Both the position numbers and the translations under genes were made by a program. 64,000 nucleotides of DNA, taken from the NCBI RefSeq assembly GCF_004359215.1, contig NC_090619.1, forward strand, positions 5,541,493 to 5,605,492, written 5' to 3'. Below are positions 55,677 to 64,000 of this stretch, piece after piece. The first letter of the stretch is position 1, and the number at the start of each line of letters is the position of its first letter. Under the pieces are notes generated by a model. The model ran no database searches and was not told the origin of the DNA. It was given only the letters and a program-made list of their open reading frames with translations. Source of the stretch: Bremia lactucae (taxonomy: Eukaryota; Oomycota; Peronosporomycetes; Peronosporales; Peronosporaceae).

Positions 55677-57104
55677 TCAAGCTTGCTTGCTTAGTAGCTT
55701 GGCGACTCCACAGCCCATGAGACAGATGATAGTTACACCAACTAGGTGAAAACTAAATGGTATACCAAAAGGAGGGACGGCAGGAACATGAATGTTATCG
55801 GGGTCTTCGTACAGTACCGTATGTTGGTGAGCCGAGTCGCGGACGATGGCTGCTGCACGGCGACCTGCTACAAAACCATCCTCGTGAAATCCGCGGCCAA
55901 GCCAGGCACCGGAAAGAGTTATGCCATCCTCTTGAATAATTTCATTCTGTGGGATACAATCTGCTAAGAGGCGCGGGTGGTCCCAGCGAAAAGTAGAAAT
56001 GATTGTATCCGAAGCCGGACGTTTGCCTTGATAGTCGTGAGGTGTGATGGTCACAAAAACGTCTTTTTTGGTGTTAAGGCGCTGAATGCGGTTCATCCAA
56101 TATGTCAGAATGTACTGATCATCTTTGGTGATGAGAACATTCCAACTGCTCCACACCTTCTTTGAGAACGGTAGCATGACAGGGTCACAATGAACATAAA
56201 TCAAGCTCTTGTGGTAGTGAAAACGCATCAGTGATCTATACGACTTCTCACTCCAACGCAACATTTCAGCACTCTCGTCTGCGTGGGTTGCGAGTACGAC
56301 ATGGTCACAATCAATTCTCTCGCCACTCTTTAAAATGACAGCCTTGCCGCCCTTTTCAACTTCATCAACAGTGGCGTTGTAACGAATTGTTCCATTGTAC
56401 TCCTCGGTAAAGAGTTTAATGAACGGCTCAACGTAGCTTGAGCCGACGTACCACCACAAGTGCCTCGGACGATCCGTTCGACGCCCCAGCGCTCCTAGTA
56501 TCACTTGCCACAATGGTATGTATAATGAATTGGAGTGTGACTTGAGGCATCGAAGAAACTGCGAAACAGGAAGGTCCAGGACGTCGTGCTTGGGAATTGT
56601 CCAGAGAATGGAGACAAAAGCAAGGAAGTAATGGCGAAAAAAAACGTTCGAGTAACGGCCTTTGGCGGCCCATTCACGTGTGGTAATATTTTCTTTCACA
56701 GGCATCGACATGAGGTCCATCGTGAACTTGTATATGTCAATAAGCACGCGCCAGATCCGAAAGTCAAAAAGGTTGCGGGCACTGCCGTTAAATGGCGCAC
56801 GTGATGAGAACTGCAGATCACCTTTTATATCCGATGTGACCGTGAGGCTCATGGGAATACGCTTCTTTGTCGTGCCGTCTTCCTGAGTCACGCCTAGCGA
56901 CTTAAACCACTGTTTGATGTTGGGATTGGAATCGCCAAACATCATGAAGCCAATGTCAACCATCTCTCCGTCAATTTCCATCCCATACGTGTGGCCTCCC
57001 AGCGTCGAATTCTTCTCGATAAGTATGACTTCATGGCCATCCTTCACGAGGTGGTAGGCAGCAGATGATCCACCAATGCCGGAGCCGACAACGACGACTT
57101 TCAT
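55677..57104 (-). CDS. FAD-dependent amine-oxidase-like oxidoreductase, 475 aa
   Basis: A full-length single-exon frame. Residues 7-12 of MKVVVVGSGIGGSSAAYHL form the dinucleotide-binding Gly motif, with the ribose-binding Glu at residue 30 (VILIEKN) and a GGHT motif after it. VDIGFMMF lies in the FAD-binding N-terminal domain. VVLATHADES at about residue 270 is the second strand of the FAD fold, and the C-terminal WLGRGFHEDGFVAGRRAA closes the flavin site. Residues about 447-467 are hydrophobic and may anchor the C-terminus in a membrane. Layout and length fit the predicted NAD/FAD-binding amine oxidases of the COG2907 type; substrate unknown. It is the only intact host gene in the right half, boxed by LTR fragments. 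The D LTR begins about 85 bp upstream of the ATG and may affect its promoter. Confidence 0.9.
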   Translation of the reverse strand: MKVVVVGSGIGGSSAAYHLVKDGHEVILIEKNSTLGGHTYGMEIDGEMVDIGFMMFGDSNPNIKQWFKSLGVTQEDGTTKKRIPMSLTVTSDIKGDLQFSSRAPFNGSARNLFDFRIWRVLIDIYKFTMDLMSMPVKENITTREWAAKGRYSNVFFRHYFLAFVSILWTIPKHDVLDLPVSQFLRCLKSHSNSLYIPLWQVILGALGRRTDRPRHLWWYVGSSYVEPFIKLFTEEYNGTIRYNATVDEVEKGGKAVILKSGERIDCDHVVLATHADESAEMLRWSEKSYRSLMRFHYHKSLIYVHCDPVMLPFSKKVWSSWNVLITKDDQYILTYWMNRIQRLNTKKDVFVTITPHDYQGKRPASDTIISTFRWDHPRLLADCIPQNEIIQEDGITLSGAWLGRGFHEDGFVAGRRAAAIVRDSAHQHTVLYEDPDNIHVPAVPPFGIPFSFHLVGVTIICLMGCGVAKLLSKQA

Positions 57105-57189
57105 GGTACCCCGACCGAAAATTTTGCTCGATTGGACGCGGTATCGTGCAGTTTTTACTTACAATTAATAAGTCTTAAGTTTAATTGTC

Positions 57190-57505
57190 TACACCTCGCC
57201 ACCAGATCGATATCTGGTGGCGAAATCTACTTTTAATGAAGTAAGGGTAAGGTGAATTTTTAAAATATGAAATAAAATTCACTTTAATTCATTTCTTCTT
57301 GTGATCTTAAAGTAGACTTGTGCTACGACCAGTGATAGTAACTTCCTCAGGCCCATACTATCGGGAATAAGTTGCCACTTGGTTCTACGAACGACAGATC
57401 CTTGAACTAGTATTTAAGTTGTGGAACTTCTTAGTAATACAGAACTAAGTGATTCTATGAGTTTGAAGTATTTCTCTGACTTTATGAGCGAGGTAGCTGC
57501 GCTCC
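57190..57505 (+). repeat. LTR family D, partial
   Basis: Contains the hairpin CGCCACCAGATCGATATCTGGTGGCG, then AGTTGCCACTTGGTTCTACGAA and GAGCGAGGTAGC, as in the D LTRs. Both ends are eroded. It lies close to the start of the FAD gene. Confidence 0.65.
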
Positions 57506-57597
57506 ATCTTAAAGAAAATAATATACATGTAGGAGGAAACCCAGTTACATACTTGGTGCCAGGCTTCATGGAGGTGGGCACGTCTTTATGCGGCCAC

Positions 57598-58054
57598 TGT
57601 AACGGTGATTATCGTTACATGAAATTAACACTTAAAGGTTGTTAATTAATATATTATCCAAAAGGGAATATTACCATGTAAAGTTATATTCTCTAAATAT
57701 TATAACTTTACATGGTAATATTCTAAAAACGTATTCATTGGTAGATATATATCATTATATCTACTTTCTCCGCGGTCCAGTCAGCGCTGGACGCGCGCAA
57801 AGAGAAAGACATATAAGACTTTATTACATGTTTTTAATTAGTATATAATTAAGTTGGTATCAAGTATTTAGAAACAAAAGAACTTGATTATACTAATATA
57901 GTTTTTAATTAACCCTTTTTGAAGCAAGTGTTTTAAAGAGAGTCTTCCTCTGCACGTACTAGTGTACGTGAAGTGACGTGAGGCACCACTCGCACTGAGG
58001 TAGTGCGAAGTGGACTTGTACTGAAGCAGTACAAGTCAGAAGTGCCCCGTTGCA
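57598..58054 (+). repeat. LTR family A (5' LTR)
   Basis: TGTAACGGTGATTATCG to GTGCCCCGTTGCA, followed by the primer-binding site TGGTAGCACTTTGTAGTCC (58057). It carries an extra internal inverted repeat, listed separately. Confidence 0.85.
57666..57723. repeat. Perfect 23-bp inverted repeat inside the A LTR
   Basis: Arms 57666-57688 and 57701-57723 (GAATATTACCATGTAAAGTT and complement), 12-nt loop. Other A LTRs have a single copy of the segment, so this looks like an inverted local duplication. Confidence 0.9.
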
Positions 58055-58202
58055 CCTGGTAGCACTTTGTAGTCCGTCCAAGGACCACAGTTCATCATCC
58101 AACACGGACATGTTTTTTTTTAAATAATAATGGAAAACGCATCACGTTTCGCGTGATAGCTACACGTTTCTAAGTGACATAGAAAGGAGTGCGGTCGAAC
58201 GA

Positions 58203-59226
58203 ATGAGTTCGACCGTAGAGAATGATCCCATCTTGGCCATGCTGTCCAGTTTGGACAGAGATGCCCTCCATTCAGCCATCGCCAAGTTCATACAACATGA
58301 GCTTGACGAGGCGAAGGAGAAGGTATTCTTGCTTAATCAGCAAGGCTCTCAACAGGCAGAACTGTTGAGGTTACAACAGGAAAAGACCCCTGTACCTGGG
58401 ATGACGCACACGCGTCTTTCAGAAACCTTAAAGATTGACATCACTAAGTATAGAAGAGTCGTAGAAGACTCCCTCTTGAGATGGTTTGTCGAGTTGGACG
58501 ATGCCATAAGGGCTCGTCACATCGTCGACGAGCAAATCCAAACCGCATTTGCTCAGTCAGATTTGGCAGGTCGTGCCAAAACGTGGGCACTAGGCCTTTT
58601 GTTGCGCGACCCATATGTCCTTAAGTCGCTTGAGGCTTATAAAGCCCGGCTTAACAGACGTTTGAACAGCCTAGGGATGAGTACAGAGCTCGATCAGAGC
58701 TTCTGAAACTCAAGCAAGGCAAGCGTGATGTTCACGCTTATGCCCATCACATACGACTCTTAGCGAGTTGTATCACAAACAACCCAGTTCATAAACACAC
58801 GTTGATTACAGTGTTCATGCCAGGTATTACGTATGGTCCCGTAAAGACCCACCTCTTCCGCTTAGAACTGGACACGCTTGAAGAAACAATATTCGTTGCG
58901 GAACAGGCGGACTTTAGCTTGAGACAGGCTCAAGCTAGTTCGTCATCATATCGTCCTCCAAGATGGCACGAGTTAGGAGGTCCAGAACCTATGGACCTCT
59001 CTTATGTCGAAGGCAAAAAATCTCGCTTTTTTTGAACAATAAGCGATTGCAGAAATGCAATTGATGTCAAAAGTTAGGACACTACGCTAATGAGTGTAGT
59101 GCCCCACGCCCAGTACTGAGAGGTACTGAACGTAATTATGGACCGAATGTAAGAAAGAGCAACGGTCGCGGGTCCGTCGCTGTTGCGAAATCGCAACAGC
59201 GAGGCGGACCGCCAAGAAATGGTCGG
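58203..59226 (+). pseudogene. Family A gag, frameshifted
   Basis: Reads LDRDALHSAIAKFIQHELDE, QQGSQQAELLRLQQEKTPVP and RWFVELDDAIRARHIVDEQI to about 58670, then shifts. LRLELDTLEETIFVAEQADF-like sequence continues at 58850-59030. The zinc-knuckle region has a stop. The slippery heptamer is changed to AAGAAAT. Confidence 0.8.
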
Positions 59227-59228
59227 GG

Positions 59229-59254
59229 TCAGTAGGGGCGCAACGCCCTACTGA
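59229..59254 (+). promoter_or_regulatory. Conserved gag/pol stem-loop, third copy
   Basis: TCAGTAGGGGCG..CGCCCTACTGA, same as at 230-255 and 44476-44501, although the heptamer upstream (59214-59220) has decayed. Confidence 0.65.
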
Positions 59255-59329
59255 TCCAGCAACCTTAAGAGAATTTGCAAATCTCTTGACTAAATTTGCT
59301 CCAGACACACTAGCATTAGTGTCTCTGCA

Positions 59330-59904
59330 CCTGGTGATGAGGTATCCTCATCACCTTGAAGTTGAATGTGACAAATGATTTGTCACTTAAAGCCCTAGTG
59401 GACTGCGGAGCGTCGAATAACTTTATTCGTCGCCAGTCACTAGAGGGTCGTAGGCTCAAATATGTCGAGCGCGACATCCCTCCAACGAGGATGACGGTGC
59501 GTCTAGCGACAGGCGCATCGATAACAGTAATGAAACGCGTAGTGAAATTTCACTACACGTTAAAAGATTTACAGTATGATGATGATTAAATCTTATTGGA
59601 TTTGGATGACAACTTTGATGTCATTCTAGGTTTACCATGGCTCAGAAAATACGAGCCAAGGATCAGCTGGCAGCATCGATCCATAAAGATGCCTGCCACT
59701 TGTTCATCAGATGGCCATCTGATGAACGTCTTGGAGCGTCCACAAGCGTGTGGATGTACTACGAGTGAGTGCGATGGCCTTACTTGTGGTACGGTCGTTA
59801 GTACAACTGCCGAAGATCCAAGTGTGATTACTAATCACACTGTGGAGTCAGCTGCCAGCGGCTCTGCTAATGCACAGCGCCGAAGGCCCACCACTCGAAG
59901 AAGT
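59330..59904 (+). pseudogene. Family A protease
   Basis: Open from 59356: NDLSLKALVDCGASNNFIRR and ASITVMKRVVKFHYTLKDLQ. One stop at 59587-59589 (TAA where other copies have Phe-Ile) interrupts it. It then continues DNFDVILGLPWLRKYEPRIS and CSSDGHLMNVLERPQACGCT. Confidence 0.85.
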
Positions 59905-61720
59905 CGAGTGGATTGAGACATGAATGTACGCCTTATTCAAGGAGATGGACCGATCATTGTTTTTACGGCTCATGCGTCTTTACGCACGGCCGTAATCAGT
60001 CCATACATCTTCTCGCAAAGAATGGCGAGATGGTTGTCTTCCTTCGCGAAGTATACTTCTCCGTGGAATATTAACCAGGACGACTTAAAATATCGTCGCT
60101 GATGCTCATTTCCGCCGGCCCGATTTTGAGTCGGCTACGCAATACAACAGTAAGGATAAGCCCACTTTTGCAACTATCAACAGTGAGCATGAATCCACTG
60201 TTGCAACAATAAGTATCCGTCGTCAATAATACTAGACGACGTTTGAAGATTCTATTAAGAAAATAAGGCTCGTAAAGGGTTGCTGAATGACCTTAAAAAT
60301 CCATCACAACAATCCTCTGATGGATTGTCGACCTCAGCAGATCGATACACAACACGCAATGGTTTACTGTATTACACAGCCATTGCCAGCGACATATATA
60401 TGTTGCACCAATAAGTGGACCTCGTGGACGTGAGAAAATCTATCTCACGAGAAGCCGCGATTTTTACTGGCCGCGTCAGTAGGAATTCGTCTGCAAGTGC
60501 ATACGTGCTTGCAAAGTTTGTCAATGGGTGTAGCCCAGTGCTTCATCCCGTGTTTTGTTGCAGCATCTGCCAGTTCCGGCAGAGTGTTAGCAGTCCATTT
60601 CTATGATCTTCGTCTTTGAAATTCTCGAAGACGATCTCAAGAATAATGATTCTTGTGTTTGTTAATGGTTTCAGCAAGATGGTCCATCTTGCTGCAGTCC
60701 TGAAGTCGACCACATGTTGGCACGATATTTCGACTCCATGGATTACCCGGTAAACTGGTTTCAGATTGAGACCCCAGATTCACGGTGGAGTTTTGGCAAC
60801 CTGTGTTCAAATGACTTGGAACACAGTTGAAAATGTCAACTTCCCACCAACTGGAAACAGATTGTCATACGAAACGTGCGAATTTTATCCTCGAAGAGAT
60901 ACTTCGCGGATACGATCACTCAATAACGAGTTGACCGAGTTCTTGCCGATGACATGATTTCATCAAAAATTCGGTACATGCCTCAACAAAACATACACCG
61001 TTCTTCGTGAATAGCTTTCGCCATCCACGGATACCCAACTTGCGTAAAGATGACCTCATTTAAGTCGGAGGGTTTCTCTTGAGCAAGAAACAATCTAGCT
61101 CTTGATCACCTGCATTGACTGTACGGCTAACGCGAAAGAAACCAATGTTGATTCAGTCAACATTGAAATGGGCAAACTCAGTAATAGCGATAAGACTATT
61201 ACTGACTTTGATAACGATGCTGAAATACCGAGCATCGTAAACAATTATATTAGAGAAGACAGTATGCTTTTACTGAAGAGGAGAATGACAACTTCGTAGT
61301 GCGCACCGAGCGCACTGATAACAAAAACAAACCAAGTCGGTAAAAAAATATCTGCTGGCTAGAATATCAGTGGTCAGTTTCGTACAGGATTTCATCGCTA
61401 ATGCGGTGGAGCGACAGAAGCGGAATTCCGACAAAATGAAAGAGCAAACACTTTTTTATTTTAATACTATATTTCTACTGTCTACGGAACTCACAAAAAC
61501 ATGTAGTGGTGACGAATGTGGGCAGTAATAAATTTCTGTCCAGGTTTATCGGCCCGTCCTGTATACTGCACCGCCAAGGCAATGAGTACACGATCGAGCT
61601 GCCTCGTACGATACGTAAGCAGCCTATGTTTTACAAGGACGTCTCCGCCCTTACCATCAGTACGAGGCTTCTTCCGCTTCCGAATGAAACAGGCACGGCC
61701 AGTGCTTTCGCTAAAGGCTG
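59905..61720 (+). pseudogene. B-type RNase H and integrase, RT deleted
   Basis: Directly after protease comes RNase H (FTAHASLRTAV, SQRMARWLSSFAKY). Integrase follows at 60400-61080 (FPVPAECXQSISMIFVF-like, FSKMVHLAAVLKS-like, NSVHASTKHTPFFVN-like), then the C-terminal domain near 61510-61640 (NKFLSRFIGPSCILHRQGNE YTIELPRTI). Reverse transcriptase is missing altogether. Heavily broken. Confidence 0.75.
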
Positions 61721-62039
61721 ATGGCCACGAGTCAAAACTTGATAATTTCGAGGACAGAGTCTACTTCTTTCGAACTAGACGTTCTACTACATCCTTCAAG
61801 GATGAAATCTCTTGACGAACTGCCCCCAGCTCGTCTCGAAGAAGCTGATGTGTCCGTTCATTCGCCAGTTGATCAACCGCAACATACGGATTTTCACCGT
61901 AAGCCGTCGACTCAAAATCGCGACGACGGAACGTTAGTGATCAACGTCCTTTCGTAAATACCGGACGACGTGATCTAAGTCAGATGACTCGGGCTCGGCG
62001 AATGAGGCGATCCCGAATTTTCCACCACACCTACACCCT

Positions 62040-62220
62040 TTGAGGGATTCGAGGGGTGATATACGTTTTCTAGTCGAACTCTTCTTGATCACCGTGAGGT
62101 GAAGGAGGTTTTAACGAGTTACCTCGTGCGCTGTCGAGGGTATCTACCCTCGCGAGATAGCTGGGCATCTCGCATCCAACCGATGACGGTTTTCTCGGGC
62201 TTGTTCGACAGTACGACGAG
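62040..62220 (+). pseudogene. Chromodomain, B type
   Basis: Pieces read VFLVELFLDHREVKEVLTSY, LVRCRGYLPSRDSWASRIQP. Arg-Trp-Arg of the motif is R-C-R here. Confidence 0.7.
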
Positions 62221-62308
62221 ACCCTCTCAATGAACAGTCAAACATCTTCGTCATCAGCTCTTTGGTAGTCACATTAGAATCCGTAGGTTTAACGGACGTG
62301 GCCCCGGG

Positions 62309-62552
62309 CTAATCGGAGGCCTTTAGAGTGCTGACCGAGTCGGGCGACGACGCCGACTCGCACCAGTCACTTACTATTGGGGTAGCAAGTGATTCACTTC
62401 CCACAGTAGACGCATATGCGTCTACTGTCGGAAGTACAACATTTGCATCACTAGCAGTTACACTGAGCCGTGTAGCTGCCAGCTTTGCGGTTTCACAGGT
62501 TACGCGCACGGATTTCGATACCATGCGCAATCAAAAGGCGGAATTAAATTAA
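62309..62552 (-). pseudogene. Antisense ORF start, B type, shortened
   Basis: Minus strand from about 62524: MVSKSVRVTCETAKLAATRL, then TPIVSDWCESASSPDSVSTL. Aligns with the LTR-proximal part of the antisense ORF at 50340-49600. The KKPW and QAW parts are deleted. The plus strand is also open here. Confidence 0.4.
62403..62428. repeat. Perfect 26-bp palindrome
   Basis: ACAGTAGACGCAT|ATGCGTCTACTGT with no loop. The related B copy near 50240 has only half of it. Confidence 0.9.
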
Positions 62553-62880
62553 AACAAACAAGTGCTAATTTACAGAAAGAGTCATAATAGTATTTTCTGT
62601 CAACAACAGTTACAATAGTGACTGTTGTTAAGGGGGTTGATATAACGGGGTGTCCTCATACATAAATAATATTCTCTATAAGAGGGATATTAAACATTTT
62701 TTGGTAATATCGTCGCAATACGACATTAGTTCTATTGATTGGTTGGCTTAAGTTTAAATCAACCCCGCCAATCGCTACAAGTCACGATTAGGCGGTGGGC
62801 GCAAGGAGGCGCTTTACAAAATTAGTTATTGATATATTAAAGCCAGTAGATAGAAGACCGCTATCAAAGAACTTAATATA

Positions 62881-63925
62881 GGGAATTGGTATTGGCACAG
62901 CCCACTTTTGGTATAGCCACACACCCTCCCCGTCTGTATGGAATAGAAACGTCGTATAAAATATTTTCACTGTATGGTCACTCCACTGCATCCAAAATTA
63001 CTTTATTTACAATCGTCTTTAGATCGCCCTTTGCCCTCCACCAAATTACATTGTTTTTTTTGGGAGGGGGCAAAGGGCGATCTAAAGACGATTGTAATAA
63101 AAGTAACCGATATAGAATAAACCCTTAATTATCTATTTCTGTAATTATGAAAGTAGTGTAATGGTAGCAACTTGTTGATAACTAAATTCGATATGAGAAA
63201 CCTTTATGCAGGCCTTTCCAGCTTCAGCAGGTCAAAAGGCCTTCAAAAAAACTTGTGTAATTTCTTTATATAATAGCAAGATGCTTTTTCAACAAAGACA
63301 TTACGAGCGAAAGTCGACAAAAGCTGAAACATAAGGAAATTGTGGCTGGCTTGCGCACATGGTGGGAACAAAAAAGACCACTGAGATTCGCCTATTTGAA
63401 AGGTAAGTATGCACTTCCGCAAAAGCTGGTAGAAGTGAAGTAAAATAAATTCTACCTTAGCTTGACCGCCAAAAACCAACTAAAATGCATGCGCAAGAGC
63501 GCACCTCCGACCCTTGTCGCTTATTTCCAGCTCAACTTCGGCCTTGTGCTCGATTTGCTGCTCTTTCTTTTCGTTTTTTTATGACTTGCCAACAAGTGCG
63601 GGCGCTCTTAGCTTTTTCTCACCTGTTAAAAGCAGTACATCGAACATCGCCAAACGAAAACACGGTTTCTGATGTGCTCAAGGGCAGTCACACCCATTAC
63701 ACTACTCTCGTGTAGATGATTAAAGTGTGAGGCTTTAGCGATTCCCTAATGTAATTTAGGAAGGGTGATGTTCTAAAGGCTACAAGGGCGATCTAAAGAG
63801 GAATAACGGTTAAATTTGCGATATAGCGGAATAATAAAATTTTGTTTCTAAATCTGTATTTCTTTAGTTAGAAAAATCAGACGGGGGGGCTATACCGAAA
63901 GGGGTGTGTGCGTATACCGGTTCCC
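62881..63925. mobile_element. Terminal-inverted-repeat DNA transposon (1045 bp), non-autonomous
   Basis: The left end GGGAATTGGTATTGGCACAG and the right end (reversed) GGGAACCGGTATACGCACAC align over about 45 bases, including the CTTT.GGTATAGCC and CCCCGTCTG blocks. Flanks are TTAATATA and TTAACATA, an 8-bp duplication with one difference. No transposase is visible; the one frame inside (63485-63715, 76 aa) is unrecognised. An 8-bp duplication fits hAT, and GGG ends also occur in Mutator-type elements, so the superfamily is open. Confidence 0.75.
63007..63097. repeat. 30-bp perfect hairpin inside the TIR transposon
   Basis: Arms 63007-63036 and 63068-63097 (TTACAATCGTCTTTAGATCG and complement), 31-nt loop with an oligo-T run. 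The core GGGCGATCTAAAG occurs a third time at 63786-63798. Possibly a nested miniature element. Confidence 0.85.
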
Positions 63926-64000
63926 TTAACATATTGTTACGGTTTTACTTATTCTATATATAAAACTTTCGTATCGACCTCTAGCAGCTAAGACTTCTTA

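Larger units (their letters stand above)
62638..64000 (+). repeat. LTR family B, interrupted by a DNA transposon
   Basis: The LTR start (TGATATAACGGGGTGT) runs from 62638 to 62880 and resumes at 63934 with TTGTTACGGTTTTACTTATT and TAGCAGCTAAGACTT. The rest lies beyond the window. Confidence 0.75.

Overview
This window looks like a repeat-rich, gene-poor part of an oomycete genome, of the Phytophthora or downy-mildew type. That placement is an inference from three things: chromodomain-bearing Ty3/gypsy elements with YFDD-type reverse transcriptase, a multi-GAF cyclic-nucleotide phosphodiesterase gene with very short introns (64 and 68 bp), and compact host genes scattered among nested retrotransposons. 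There are six N gaps. I see no bacterial or phage features.

Layout. 1-7.4 kb: broken Ty3/gypsy elements on both strands. 7.45-17.3 kb: the main host-gene island. It holds a pseudogene block (a phosphodiesterase fragment and an LTV1-like fragment), an intact 280-aa zinc-finger / F-box-like / XPA-like gene (8495-9337, +), a large GAF-PDE gene (13658-9643, -), and a frameshifted inverted paralogue of the zinc-finger gene (17343-16539, -). 17.6-31.3 kb: fragments of at least four LTR families (called A, B, D and E here), a copia reverse transcriptase fragment joined to a gypsy pol, and the 3' end of an A element with a perfect 37-bp inverted repeat. 31.6-43.0 kb: a copia element on the minus strand, split by a complete 7.07-kb gypsy D element that has a 5-bp target duplication. 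43.0-54.6 kb: an A/B composite gypsy element and a truncated B element facing it. 55.7-57.1 kb: one intact host gene, a FAD-dependent amine-oxidase-like protein. 57.6-64 kb: a second A/B composite whose 3' LTR is interrupted by a 1.05-kb terminal-inverted-repeat transposon.

How the elements work. In the gypsy elements gag precedes protease-RT-RNase H-integrase-chromodomain. Gag and protease are in different frames (-1), and family A has a slippery A-AAA-AAT heptamer followed 8 nt later by a strong stem-loop. Families A, B and D share a primer-binding site beginning TGGTAGC directly inside the LTR. Most copies are dead from stops, frameshifts, deletions or active-site changes.

Three things stand out as possibly undescribed. 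(1) The gypsy internal regions, on coding and antisense stretches alike, are an almost continuous chain of short perfect inverted repeats. (2) Between the chromodomain and the 3' LTR the opposite strand encodes a protein that aligns between families A and B (KKPW and QAW...GR.AW blocks); family D has a different antisense ORF in the same place. (3) The gag-protease junction carries a textbook -1 frameshift signal. No search or folding program was run; these are readings by eye.
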